Notes: generated by a model not told the origin, from the letters alone. Positions 1-6,740 are shown, counted from the first letter of the stretch. The stretch: 20,201 bases of DNA from CAYNTG01 sp964400105 (GCA_964400105.1 CAYNTG010000037.1:1-20201); one strand, 5' to 3'. Program-made: numbers and translations.

Positions 1-2
1 GG

Positions 3-191
3 AGGCATTTCGAGGGTAAGCTTTTCTCTGATGGTTCTGTCGAAATTGACGGAGTGAAATACAAATCGCCGAGTGGTGCAGGCCGAGCATTAAGGGATGG
101 TAAACAGGTGAACGGTTGGGATTTCTGGTGCTTATCATCGGAAAAAGGCGCGCCTTCGATTCAAGAAATAAGGGAGCTAATTAAGAAATAA
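3..191 (+). CDS. C-terminal end of a DUF4357/RAMA-like domain protein (5' partial)
   Basis: The frame is open from the window edge to TAA at 189-191 and gives about 62 residues. The tail has a DG-hydrophobic turn, YKSPSGAGRAL and NGWDFWC, in that order. This resembles the DUF4357 and RAMA domains found at the C-terminus of GIY-YIG nucleases, adenine methylases and other restriction-linked proteins. These small domains are thought to help recognise nucleic acid or modified DNA; that is family knowledge, not visible here. The N-terminal catalytic part lies outside the window, so the full function is unknown. The gene ends 45 bp before the duplicated ntpB leader, so it may belong to the mobile neighbourhood around the RAYT gene rather than to the ATPase operon. 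The domain call rests on motif memory, not on a search. Confidence 0.6.
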   Translation, partial: RHFEGKLFSDGSVEIDGVKYKSPSGAGRALRDGKQVNGWDFWCLSSEKGAPSIQEIRELIKK

Positions 192-235
192 CCTGAAACA
201 CGGTCTTTTTGCTTTTAAACCGTCTTTAAAATCGC

Positions 236-324
236 AGTTTATAAATTTAAAATAATCCGGAGGAAACAATGCTAAAAGAATATAGAACAATTACGGAAGT
301 CGCAGGGCCGCTGCTCGTAGTCGA
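236..324 (+). pseudogene. 5' remnant of a V-ATPase subunit B gene (leader, RBS and first 19 codons)
   Basis: These 89 bases match 965-1053, the leader and start of the intact ntpB, without any gap and with six mismatches. The GGAGG ribosome site (259-263) and the ATG at 269 are kept. Two mismatches lie in the leader. The other four are all third-position synonymous changes (Leu2, Ile8, Ala12, Val17), and the intact copy has G or C at each. After codon 19 the similarity stops abruptly and unrelated hairpin DNA begins. This is a truncated B gene start, and its counterpart 3' remnant lies at 2878-2940. It could still be translated into a short peptide that ends in the hairpin DNA. Confidence 0.85.
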
Positions 325-338
325 AATAAATAGAAACA

Positions 339-384
339 CCGTCCCGAAATCGGGACGGCGTCGGGCTAACGATACTATCGTTAG
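339..384. other. Two tight DNA/RNA hairpins upstream of the RAYT gene
   Basis: The first hairpin pairs CCGTCCCGA (339-347) with TCGGGACGG (350-358). The second pairs CTAACGATA (366-374) with TATCGTTAG (376-384). Both have nine base pairs and almost no loop. They lie between the truncated ntpB start and the RAYT start codon, with no T-run behind them, so they are unlikely to be ordinary terminators. Y1-type HUH transposases recognise hairpins near the ends of the DNA they move, so these may be the left end of the mobile unit. They lack the GTAG foot seen in the REP-like units elsewhere in this window. Confidence 0.5.
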
Positions 385-420
385 GGCTGTTACGCTAATA
401 TTATAAACCCGATTGTTGAA

Positions 421-1014
421 ATGTCAAGACCCTCGATAAATAGGAAGCAACCTCGTCTAAAGGATTACGATTACTCGTTGCCCGGGGCGTATTTTGCGAC
501 GATCTGCACGCGAAGTCGAATACATTATTTTGAGGAATCCGAATGCGAGAGGATTTGTCGCGAGGTTTGGGAGGATATGGTCAATCATCACCCCGTTTAT
601 TTAGATGAATTTGTTATTATGCCCGACCATGTTCATTTTATTATATGGATTTGCGGAAAACCAGAATTGGGTGGTGATTTTCAAACGGGCGACGCAGGCG
701 TCGCCCCTACAATCCCAGGTTCGTCGACCTCGAACCGTAGGGTCGAGGCCTGCCTCGACCGTAAATATAACGGATTGTCCGATTCGCTGATATCTATTGT
801 CGGTTCTTTTAAATCGGCCGTTTCCCGCAGGATTCACGCTGAATTGAAAATCGGGTTTGCTTGGCAACGCGGATTTTATGACCATGTGATTCGAAACGAG
901 GAGGACCTTTTCAAGGTTCGCGGATACATACAGGACAACCCAAAAATGGTTGTCGATTTTGACGAGTTTATAAATTTAAAATATACCGGAGGAAACAATG
1001 CTGAAAGAATATAG
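421..1014 (+). CDS. REP-associated tyrosine transposase (RAYT, IS200-like Y1 HUH family)
   Basis: The 197-residue product shows the family N-terminus (LPGAYFATICT), the HUH metal-binding pair in MPDHVHF (His70 and His72) and the likely nucleophile Tyr169 in VRGYIQDNP. RAYTs are single-strand endonucleases that bind and cut REP hairpins, and they are often single-copy and vertically kept. Two in-frame REP-like palindromes fill the variable loop around residues 88-115. The natural C-terminus seems to end near residue 183. The last 14 residues come from the ntpB leader read in another frame, and the stop codon lies inside ntpB, a 17-bp overlap. No clear ribosome site precedes the ATG, so expression may be low or the start may differ. 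It lies between the truncated and the intact ntpB starts. Confidence 0.88.
   Translation: MSRPSINRKQPRLKDYDYSLPGAYFATICTRSRIHYFEESECERICREVWEDMVNHHPVYLDEFVIMPDHVHFIIWICGKPELGGDFQTGDAGVAPTIPGSSTSNRRVEACLDRKYNGLSDSLISIVGSFKSAVSRRIHAELKIGFAWQRGFYDHVIRNEEDLFKVRGYIQDNPKMVVDFDEFINLKYTGGNNAERI
687..760. repeat. Inverted pair of REP-like hairpins inside the RAYT gene
   Basis: The first unit pairs GGGCGACGC (687-695) with GCGTCGCCC (698-706), followed by CCTAC. The second unit is GTAG (737-740) followed by GGTCGAGGC (741-749) paired with GCCTCGACC (752-760). The two units face each other, each with a GTAG foot next to a nine-pair palindrome. That is the architecture of REP elements recognised by RAYT proteins. 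Together they add about 25 residues in frame to the transposase without a stop. Similar GTAGGGG hairpins lie at 19441 and 20028-20201. Confidence 0.7.
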
Positions 1015-1053
1015 AACAATCACGGAAGTCGCGGGGCCGCTGCTCGTGGTCGA
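965..1053 (+). repeat. Second copy of the ntpB leader/start repeat (partner of 236-324)
   Basis: This is the intact copy of the 89-bp direct repeat, offset by 729 bp from the first copy. It covers the 33-bp leader, the GGAGG site at 988-992, and the first 18 codons plus two bases of codon 19 of ntpB. A third-position G following the repeat marks where the two copies diverge for good. Confidence 0.85.
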
Positions 1054-2392
1054 GGGCGTTGAGGGCGCAACTTTCGAAGAGCTCGTCGAGATTACCCTGC
1101 CCGACAACTCCAAACGGCGCGGCAAGGTGCTCGAAGTCAACCGCGACAAAGCCGTAATCCAGCTTTTCGAGGGCACGAGCGGCGTCGATGTTTTCGGATC
1201 GCGCGTGCGATTTCTTGGACGCGGGATCGAGCTTGGCGTCTCAGAGGATATGCTCGGCCGAATTTTCGACGGCCTCGGACGGCCTATCGACGACGGCCCG
1301 GAGATTTTGCCCGATAAGCGCCTCGATATCAACGGCGCGCCGATAAACCCATACGCCCGCGAGTTCCCGAATGAGTTCATCCAGACCGGAGTTTCAGCGA
1401 TCGACGGCCTCAACACGCTCGTCCGAGGCCAAAAGCTGCCGATCTTCTCCGGCTCCGGGCTTCCGCATAATATGCTCGCCGCGCAAATAGCCCGTCAGGC
1501 AAAGGTTCTCGGAACTGAGGAAAAATTCGGCGTGGTGTTCGGTGCAATGGGAATTACGTTCGAGGAGGCGGAGTTTTTCCGCCGGGAGTTCGAGCAAACG
1601 GGCGCGCTCGAACGCGCGGTGCTGTATTTGAACCTCGCTAACGACCCGGCTATCGAGCGAATTTCCACACCGAGAATCGCGCTGACGACTGCGGAATTCC
1701 TCGCGTTCGAGAAGGGGATGCACATCCTGGTGATTATCACCGACATGACGAATTACTGCGAGGCGCTACGCGAGGTTTCGGCTTCGCGAAAGGAGATCCC
1801 CGGTCGGCGAGGATTCCCCGGATACCTATACACGGACCTTGCGATGCTTTACGAACGCGCTGGCAAAATCAAAGGCCGCAAAGGCTCGATAACGCTCATC
1901 CCGGTTCTCACAATGCCGGAGGACGACAGGACGCACCCGATCCCAGACCTCACCGGATATATCACCGAGGGGCAGATCTACCTATCGAGGGCGCTTCACA
2001 AGAAGGGGATCGAGCCGCCGATCGACGTCATACCAAGCCTTTCGAGGCTCCGCCAAAAAGGGGTCGGCGAGGGCAAAACCCGCGCCGATCACGACGATCT
2101 GTATAACCAGACCTACGCCGCGTATGTTCGTGGAAAACAGGCACAGGAGCTTGTCGTTATCCTCGGCGAGGCGGCGCTCTCCGACCTCGACAAGCTTTAT
2201 CTGCAATTTTCCGAGGATTTCGAGAAGGAATACATCGGACAGGGCTTCGAGCTCGACCGCTCCATCGACGATACGCTCGATCTTTCGTGGAAGCTGCTTC
2301 TGAAGCTGCCGCGCCGCGAGCTTAAGAAGATCGACGAGAAGTTCCTCGACGAGAGACTGAAGAAATTCAGCGCGAAGATAGAAAAAAAATAG
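998..2392 (+). CDS. ntpB: V-type ATP synthase/ATPase subunit B
   Basis: The 464 residues match the full length of bacterial and archaeal V/A-type subunit B, the non-catalytic nucleotide-binding subunit that alternates with A in the V1 head. Visible landmarks are the N-terminal beta-barrel opening (YRTITEVAGPLLVVEG), the degenerate P-loop SGSGLPHN at 151-158, the GVVFGAMGITFEEAEFF block, ITDMTNYCEALREVSASRKEIPGRRG, and IPDLTGYITEGQIYLSR. A canonical GGAGG lies 5 bp before ATG 998, which fixes the start. The gene follows the RAYT gene with an overlap and precedes a HicB-like gene. Remnants of another B gene flank the three-gene block, so this copy probably arrived by replacement. Subunit A is not in the window, and subunit D lies 3.2 kb downstream. 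Confidence 0.97.
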   Translation: MLKEYRTITEVAGPLLVVEGVEGATFEELVEITLPDNSKRRGKVLEVNRDKAVIQLFEGTSGVDVFGSRVRFLGRGIELGVSEDMLGRIFDGLGRPIDDGPEILPDKRLDINGAPINPYAREFPNEFIQTGVSAIDGLNTLVRGQKLPIFSGSGLPHNMLAAQIARQAKVLGTEEKFGVVFGAMGITFEEAEFFRREFEQTGALERAVLYLNLANDPAIERISTPRIALTTAEFLAFEKGMHILVIITDMTNYCEALREVSASRKEIPGRRGFPGYLYTDLAMLYERAGKIKGRKGSITLIPVLTMPEDDRTHPIPDLTGYITEGQIYLSRALHKKGIEPPIDVIPSLSRLRQKGVGEGKTRADHDDLYNQTYAAYVRGKQAQELVVILGEAALSDLDKLYLQFSEDFEKEYIGQGFELDRSIDDTLDLSWKLLLKLPRRELKKIDEKFLDERLKKFSAKIEKK

Positions 2393-2427
2393 GGCTTGAA
2401 TATTACACGGATATGTGTAATTTCTAA

Positions 2428-2868
2428 ATGAAGCGAAAGAAGCGTGCAATGAGACTTGCCGGGAAAATATTCAAAGCCGGAAAATACTGGGCTATAGAAG
2501 TGCCGGTGCTCGGAGTCGTCACGCAGGGGCGCACGAGGAAAGAGGCATTCGAGATGATCGCCGACGCGATAGAATCCCTCGCAAATCATAAGGATTTCAA
2601 GATAGACGTTTATTCCGGCAAGGGGGATTATTTCGAACTCGGCTCTGCGGATGTCGCCGGTCTGATAGCTTTTCTGCTGAAAAGACAGCGCACGAAGCAC
2701 GGTCTCACGCTCGCCGAAGTCGCAAAACGACTTGGCGCGAAATCCAACAACACATACGCCCGCTACGAGCAGGGAAAATCCGTCCCGACCATCGAAAAGT
2801 TAAACCGATTACTCGCGGCGGTCTCGCCGGAGAAAGATTTCGTTCTGATGGAAAGCGCACGCTTATAA
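2428..2868 (+). CDS. HicB-like antitoxin fused to an Xre-type helix-turn-helix
   Basis: The product has 146 residues. Residues 10-52 (GKIFKAGKYWAIEVPVLGVVTQGRTRKEAFEMI) have the partial RNase-H-like fold signature of HicB/UPF0150 antitoxins. Residues 83-131 form an Xre-type HTH (LTLAEVAKRLGAKSNNTYARYEQGKSVPTI, read in two parts). HicB proteins neutralise HicA mRNA-cleaving toxins and repress their own operon through the HTH. No HicA gene, normally about 60-80 codons upstream, fits in the 35 bp after ntpB, so this is an orphan. Typical HicB proteins begin close to the GKIF block, so ATG 2449 is a plausible alternative start, with a weak AGAAG upstream; ATG 2428 has no ribosome site. The gene sits between intact ntpB and a B-gene 3' remnant. 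Confidence 0.82.
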   Translation: MKRKKRAMRLAGKIFKAGKYWAIEVPVLGVVTQGRTRKEAFEMIADAIESLANHKDFKIDVYSGKGDYFELGSADVAGLIAFLLKRQRTKHGLTLAEVAKRLGAKSNNTYARYEQGKSVPTIEKLNRLLAAVSPEKDFVLMESARL

Positions 2869-2877
2869 TTGAAACGT

Positions 2878-2940
2878 ATCGACGGGAAGTTCCTCGACGA
2901 GAAGATGGAGGGGTTTAAGGAGGAAACAAAAGAGAAATAG
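2878..2940 (+). pseudogene. 3' remnant of a V-ATPase subunit B gene (last 20 codons and stop)
   Basis: These 63 bases align without gaps to 2330-2392, the end of the intact ntpB, including the TAG stop. The first 24 bases differ at one position only; the rest has drifted, with 45 of 63 identical by my count. Translation gives IDGKFLDEKMEGFKEETKEK against IDEKFLDERLKKFSAKIEKK. Similarity begins sharply 10 bp after the stop of the HicB-like gene. With the 5' remnant at 236-324, this marks the outer edges of a former resident B gene whose middle has been lost. Confidence 0.82.
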
Positions 2941-3028
2941 ACCTTGATGGCCCTTTAACAAAAATAAATTGCGGGAAAACACCGTAAACATGGGTTTTGA
3001 ACGAAAAAACGATAACTAAGGGGTGGAA

Positions 3029-4668
3029 ATGAAACAGGGAATAATATTGGGTTTAGGAATAATCTTCATTATCGGTTCGTGCCTCGCCGGATGGGAGAGG
3101 ACATATGGAGGAAGCGGTTATGATGAAGGACGTTCTATTGTCCAAGTAGCTGATGGAGGATTTGNNNNNNNNNNNNNNNNNNNNNNNNNNNNNNNNNNNN
3201 NNNNNNNNNNNNNNNNNNNNNNNNNNNNNNNNNNNNNNNNNNNNNNNNNNNNNNNNNNNNNNNNGGAAGCGGTTATGATGAAGGACGTTCTATTGTCCAA
3301 GTAGCTGATGGAGGATTTGCAGTAGCAGGCACTTACAGCGGTGTAGATACTTTTGGAATATGGGTTCTGCGCATTAATCCGACGGGCGATACCTTATGGA
3401 CGAAAATATTCGGAGGAAGTGAATTTACTACCGGTAATTCTATAATTGAGACTTCCGATAGCGGATTTGTCGTCGCGGGTTTTTCGTCTAACTTTACAAA
3501 TGATGATGCCTGGGTCTTACGTTTGAATTCCGCCGGTGATACGATTTGGGTGAAAACATTCGACGCAAGCTCTAAGGACAGAGCTTATTCTATAATACAG
3601 ACTACCGACGGCGGATTCGCTTTGGTTGGCGAAACGGATATGTTAGGTTCGGGACAAGGAGATGTATGGGTTTTACGCCTTGATTCGTCCGGCGATACAT
3701 TGTGGAGCAAAACATATGGGGGGATTTACGATGATAAGGGATATTCCATTATCCCAACAACCGATGGCGGTTTCGCAGTTGCGGGTACATATGCTAACGA
3801 CTCGGTTGATATAGATTTGGATATATGGATAATGCGGCTTGACTCGTCAGGGGATACTTTGTGGACAAAGAAATATGGCGGTTCCGATTGGAATTTCGGT
3901 TATTCTATCATACAAACCTCGGACGATGGATTTGCTGTTACGGGCACATATAGTAGTATAGTGAATACCGATATTTGGGTCTTAAAACTCAATTCATTTG
4001 GGGATACGGTATGGACTAAAACTTACGGAGGAACTGACGGAGAAATGGGCCATTCCATAGTCCAGACCTTTGATGACGGATTTGCTATAACAGGCCCAAC
4101 TAGGTCTTTCGGCGCAGGCGCGGTTGATATTTGGATTTTACGTCTGGATTCATTTGGCGATACACTCTGGACCCGCACATTCGGCGGAACCGATTGGGAT
4201 AGGAGTTATTCCATTGTGCAAACTTCAGATAGTGGATTTGCTGTAGTAGGGCATACATATTCATTTGGCATCGGGGGGGATGTTTACCTCATCAAAACCG
4301 ACTCCCTCGGCCATACGGCAATCGGCGAAGCGCCGTCCGCGAGGCCGGAGGAGATTGCGATCTCCGCGTTTCCCAATCCGTTCAATTCTGTGTGCCGAAT
4401 TTCCGTCGATTGTATGGTTTTGATTAATCAAAACCATACGATAGAGATATTCGACCTCGCCGGGCGACAGGTTGCACAATTGCCCTCACCCTCGGTCCCT
4501 CTCCCAGGGGGAGAGGGAGGGAATTCCTTCTCCCTTTGGGAGAAGGTGTCCGAAGGACGGATGAGGGCCGAATTCATTTGGCAACCCGACAAATCGCTCG
4601 GCAGCGGCGTATATCTCATCCGCATTAAAGGAGCAAACGCATCGAAAAAAATTATATATATGAAATAA
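3029..4668 (+). CDS. Secreted seven-repeat propeller-like protein with C-terminal sorting domain (contains assembly gap)
   Basis: The start is ATG 3029, with AAGGGG five bases before it. The first 20 residues form a signal peptide (IILGLGIIFIIG core), with a possible lipobox-like GSC. If the N-run and one 55-bp flank are removed, the frame is continuous and codes for 496 residues. It then holds seven repeats of about 50 residues, each built like W(T/S)KTYGG, then GYSIIQT(T/S)DGGF, then (V/A)GTYS, then DIWVLRLDS.GDTL. Seven blades fit a beta-propeller. The C-terminus (FPNPFNS and later GSGVYLIRIKG, KKIIYMK) is a FlgD-Ig/T9SS type A-like sorting tail, so the protein is probably surface-exposed or secreted. 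Two DNA repeats are inserted in frame into this tail. The gene is visibly more AT-rich than ntpB and dxr. Its ligand and role are unknown. Confidence 0.8.
3110..3319. other. Assembly gap (100 N) flanked by identical 55-bp sequences
   Basis: N fills 3165-3264. The 55 bases before it (3110-3164) are identical to the 55 bases after it (3265-3319). Removing the N-run plus one flank (155 bp) restores a single open frame. The gap is therefore best read as two overlapping contig ends padded with a default N-run. An unresolved number of extra repeat units cannot be excluded. Confidence 0.85.
4412..4439. repeat. Perfect 28-bp palindrome in frame within the sorting domain
   Basis: The left arm GTATGGTTTTGATT (4412-4425) is the exact reverse complement of the right arm (4426-4439), with no loop. 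It encodes the extra residues MVLINQNHT between two strands of the sorting domain. Such insertions of short palindromic repeats into coding regions are known in other bacteria; whether this one is dispersed in the genome cannot be seen here. Confidence 0.8.
4483..4567. repeat. MITE-like 85-bp repeat with two inner hairpins, in frame within the sorting domain
   Basis: The segment starts with CCCTCA and ends with TGAGGG. Inside are CCCTCTCCC paired with GGGAGAGGG, and CCTTCTCCC paired with GGGAGAAGG around a TTT loop. This composition resembles a dispersed repeat seen in many unrelated bacterial genomes, by memory. It adds about 28 proline/glycine/serine-rich residues (from PSPSVPLPGGEGG onward) without a stop or frameshift. 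Confidence 0.78.
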
Positions 4669-4711
4669 AATTTAGGCGGCATCGCGCTAGATAGAGATGG
4701 TTAAACGATAA

Positions 4712-5575
4712 ATGACAGTAATAAAAAAACACCCGATAGTATCCAGCATTGCCGGCGCTCTTTTTATTTTCGGAGTTGTTGTTTGGATCACCGGCGGATT
4801 CGATGCGAGTCCATTTGGAATTCGGATCGTTGTCGAGCGCGCAAATCACCCGTTCGCATATATGCTTTGGGTGCTTTTATTCGGCATGATTTTCTCGAAA
4901 GATCGTCTCGGCTTTACCGATATTTGCAGCCGAATCGGCTCGAAAAAACCATCGTCGGTTATTCCGATATTGGTCGCGGCGATAGTCATTTTCGAGTTGT
5001 GTCACTTCATCGCGCCAGAGGCAAATCTATTCTGGAACCTCGATTCCGAAAGCGGCCTCGCAACATATTATCATTCATTCCTCCTCTTTGCAAACGGCGT
5101 CTGTATCCTTTCGATATTCGACCGCGAGCGCTCGACGGAAAAAAAAGGTGCGTTTTGGTGGACACCAATCTTGATATTGTTCTGGGGATTATCGATAGAC
5201 GAGCTGGTCGGTTTTCACAACGGCGTGCCGAGGTATCTTCAGAAAATCGGCCTATACGAAGGCTCTATCGGTAATGGGATTCCCGAATGGCCGATACTCC
5301 TCGCGCCCGTGGCGATTGCGGTCGTAATATATTTTTTAATATTTATCTGGAAGCGATTCCGTGGCAAGGGATATTTGATTGCATTATGTTTCACAGCCGT
5401 TGCAATATGGGTCCTCGCCTATTCCGCCGAGATGCTTCTCGCAACCTCTCTTAACCACCAGATACAGGTCGGATTGGAGGAGGGTGCCGAGCTTCTCGGG
5501 ACATCGCTGATGCTGATAGTATTTCTGTTTTTTTCCCAGAAGAAGCCGCCTTTTAAGGTGGAATATTTAGAATGA
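4712..5575 (+). CDS. Multi-pass membrane protein of unknown function
   Basis: The 287 residues contain about eight hydrophobic segments, near 9-29, 47-62, 83-101, 118-136, 149-165, 193-213, 221-240 and 258-275. I do not recognise a named family. Acidic and histidine residues sit in or beside the membrane: Asp163, Glu164 and His169 in SIDELVGFH, and Glu256, Glu257 and Glu260 in EEGAELLG. This DE...H plus EE..E arrangement could bind metal and recalls CREST-like membrane hydrolases; that is speculation. No good ribosome site lies before ATG 4712. It lies 43 bp after the secreted propeller gene and 50 bp before ntpD, on the same strand, so all three may share a transcript. Confidence 0.75.
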   Translation: MTVIKKHPIVSSIAGALFIFGVVVWITGGFDASPFGIRIVVERANHPFAYMLWVLLFGMIFSKDRLGFTDICSRIGSKKPSSVIPILVAAIVIFELCHFIAPEANLFWNLDSESGLATYYHSFLLFANGVCILSIFDRERSTEKKGAFWWTPILILFWGLSIDELVGFHNGVPRYLQKIGLYEGSIGNGIPEWPILLAPVAIAVVIYFLIFIWKRFRGKGYLIALCFTAVAIWVLAYSAEMLLATSLNHQIQVGLEEGAELLGTSLMLIVFLFFSQKKPPFKVEYLE

Positions 5576-5625
5576 AATGCTATATTATTTGGCGCGAGTT
5601 TTGAATTTTTGAAAAATAGGTCGTC

Positions 5626-6255
5626 ATGTCAAAATTAAATGTATCCTCGAATCGGATGGAGAATCTGAAGCTCAAGCGGCGTCTCCAGGTTGCTATCCGA
5701 GGACATAAGCTTCTCAAGGACAAACAAGATGAGCTAATGCGCAACTTCCTGGAACTGATCGACGAGCTTCGCGGGCTTCGAGATCGGACGGAGGACGCCC
5801 TTATCGCGGCGCTGCAAAGGTTCACGCTGGCAACATGCGAACTCTCGCCCGCAAAACAACGTGCGCTTTTCGCCGTTCCAGGTGTAATATTTTCGCTGGA
5901 TGTCGAGACGAAACGACTTATGAATCTTCGGGTGCCGGTATTCACGGCGAGTATCGATGGCAATCCGCTGGCATATTCGCTTCGCGAGACCGATCCAGAT
6001 GTCGATTATGCCATTCGCGAAATCGCGCAGGCACTGGAATTGCTGTTAAAACTCGCCGAGGTCGAGAAGCGGATGTCGCTTCTGGCGGACGAGCTCGATC
6101 GAACACGGCGTCGCGTGAACGCCCTCGAACATATGCTCATTCCCAACCTCGAGGAAACGATAAAATATATATCTCAAAAACTCGAAGAACTAGAGCTTAG
6201 CACCATCGTGCGGCTCATGAAGGTCAAGGAAATAATCGAGGCCGAAGAAAAATAA
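5626..6255 (+). CDS. ntpD: V-type ATP synthase/ATPase subunit D
   Basis: The 209 residues fit subunit D, the long antiparallel coiled coil that forms the central rotor shaft in the A3B3 head. The conserved N-terminal helix (NLKLKRRLQVAIRGHKLLKDKQDEL) and the C-terminal helix (RRRVNALEHMLIPNLEETIKYI, then KLEELELSTIVRLMKVKE) are both present. The charged globular middle lies between. ATG 5626 follows a weak AGG. In most V-ATPase operons D follows B directly; here about 3.2 kb and three genes separate them. Subunits I and K, usually next, are not downstream, where a stress protein gene follows 20 bp later. Confidence 0.95.
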   Translation: MSKLNVSSNRMENLKLKRRLQVAIRGHKLLKDKQDELMRNFLELIDELRGLRDRTEDALIAALQRFTLATCELSPAKQRALFAVPGVIFSLDVETKRLMNLRVPVFTASIDGNPLAYSLRETDPDVDYAIREIAQALELLLKLAEVEKRMSLLADELDRTRRRVNALEHMLIPNLEETIKYISQKLEELELSTIVRLMKVKEIIEAEEK

Positions 6256-6275
6256 CCTAAATCGAAGGGGAAACT

Positions 6276-6740
6276 ATGGAGATAAAAAATATCCTGCTGC
6301 CAACAGACTTTTCCGATAAAGCAAAGATCGCTTTGCCTTTGGCTATCGATCTCGCTAAGAAATACGGCGCGAAGCTTCATGTCATACATGTTTTCGACGA
6401 ATCGGCTTTCGACCCGGCATTTTTTTCGACTTCCGAAGACACTGCGTCGAACTATTTTGAAAAGGTGCAAGCTGGTTTTCAGAAAGAGATCGAAAAAATC
6501 TTCGAGGGTCAAGATTACAGCGGCGTCAATATCATAACCGTTCTGTCGAATGGCAATGCCTTTGTCGAGATCATTACATATGCCAAGGCAAATGCGGTCG
6601 ATCTCATCGTTATGGGCACACACGGCCGTTCCGGTCTTTCGTCGATTTTCATGGGGAGCGTCACCGAGAAAGTGATCCACAAGGCGCACTGCCCCGTGCT
6701 GACCGTCCGCCACCCGGATTACGAATTCGAGCCGATATAG
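6276..6740 (+). CDS. Universal stress protein (UspA family), ATP-binding type
   Basis: The 154-residue single-domain protein begins with the family strand (IKNILLPTDFSDKA, Asp11) and carries the full ATP-binding pattern G-x2-G-x9-G-S at 114-128 (GTHGRSGLSSIFMGS). It ends with the usual CPVLTV strand. UspA proteins are cytosolic nucleotide-binding dimers produced under stress; the exact role varies. GAAGGGG lies seven bases before ATG 6276. It is 20 bp after ntpD and probably co-transcribed with it. A weak hairpin terminator (6767-6789) and the strong bidirectional one (6813-6844) follow. Confidence 0.94.
   Translation: MEIKNILLPTDFSDKAKIALPLAIDLAKKYGAKLHVIHVFDESAFDPAFFSTSEDTASNYFEKVQAGFQKEIEKIFEGQDYSGVNIITVLSNGNAFVEIITYAKANAVDLIVMGTHGRSGLSSIFMGSVTEKVIHKAHCPVLTVRHPDYEFEPI

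Noticed and set aside
236..1053. 89-bp target-site duplication made by the RAYT insertion
   Set aside because: IS200-like Y1 transposases do not make target duplications, and the copies differ by synonymous changes that predate any such event. The matching 3' remnant also needs a wider explanation.
4428..4682. Minus-strand frame over the end of the secreted protein gene
   Set aside because: It is produced by the MITE-like repeat and the palindrome, and shows no protein-family features.
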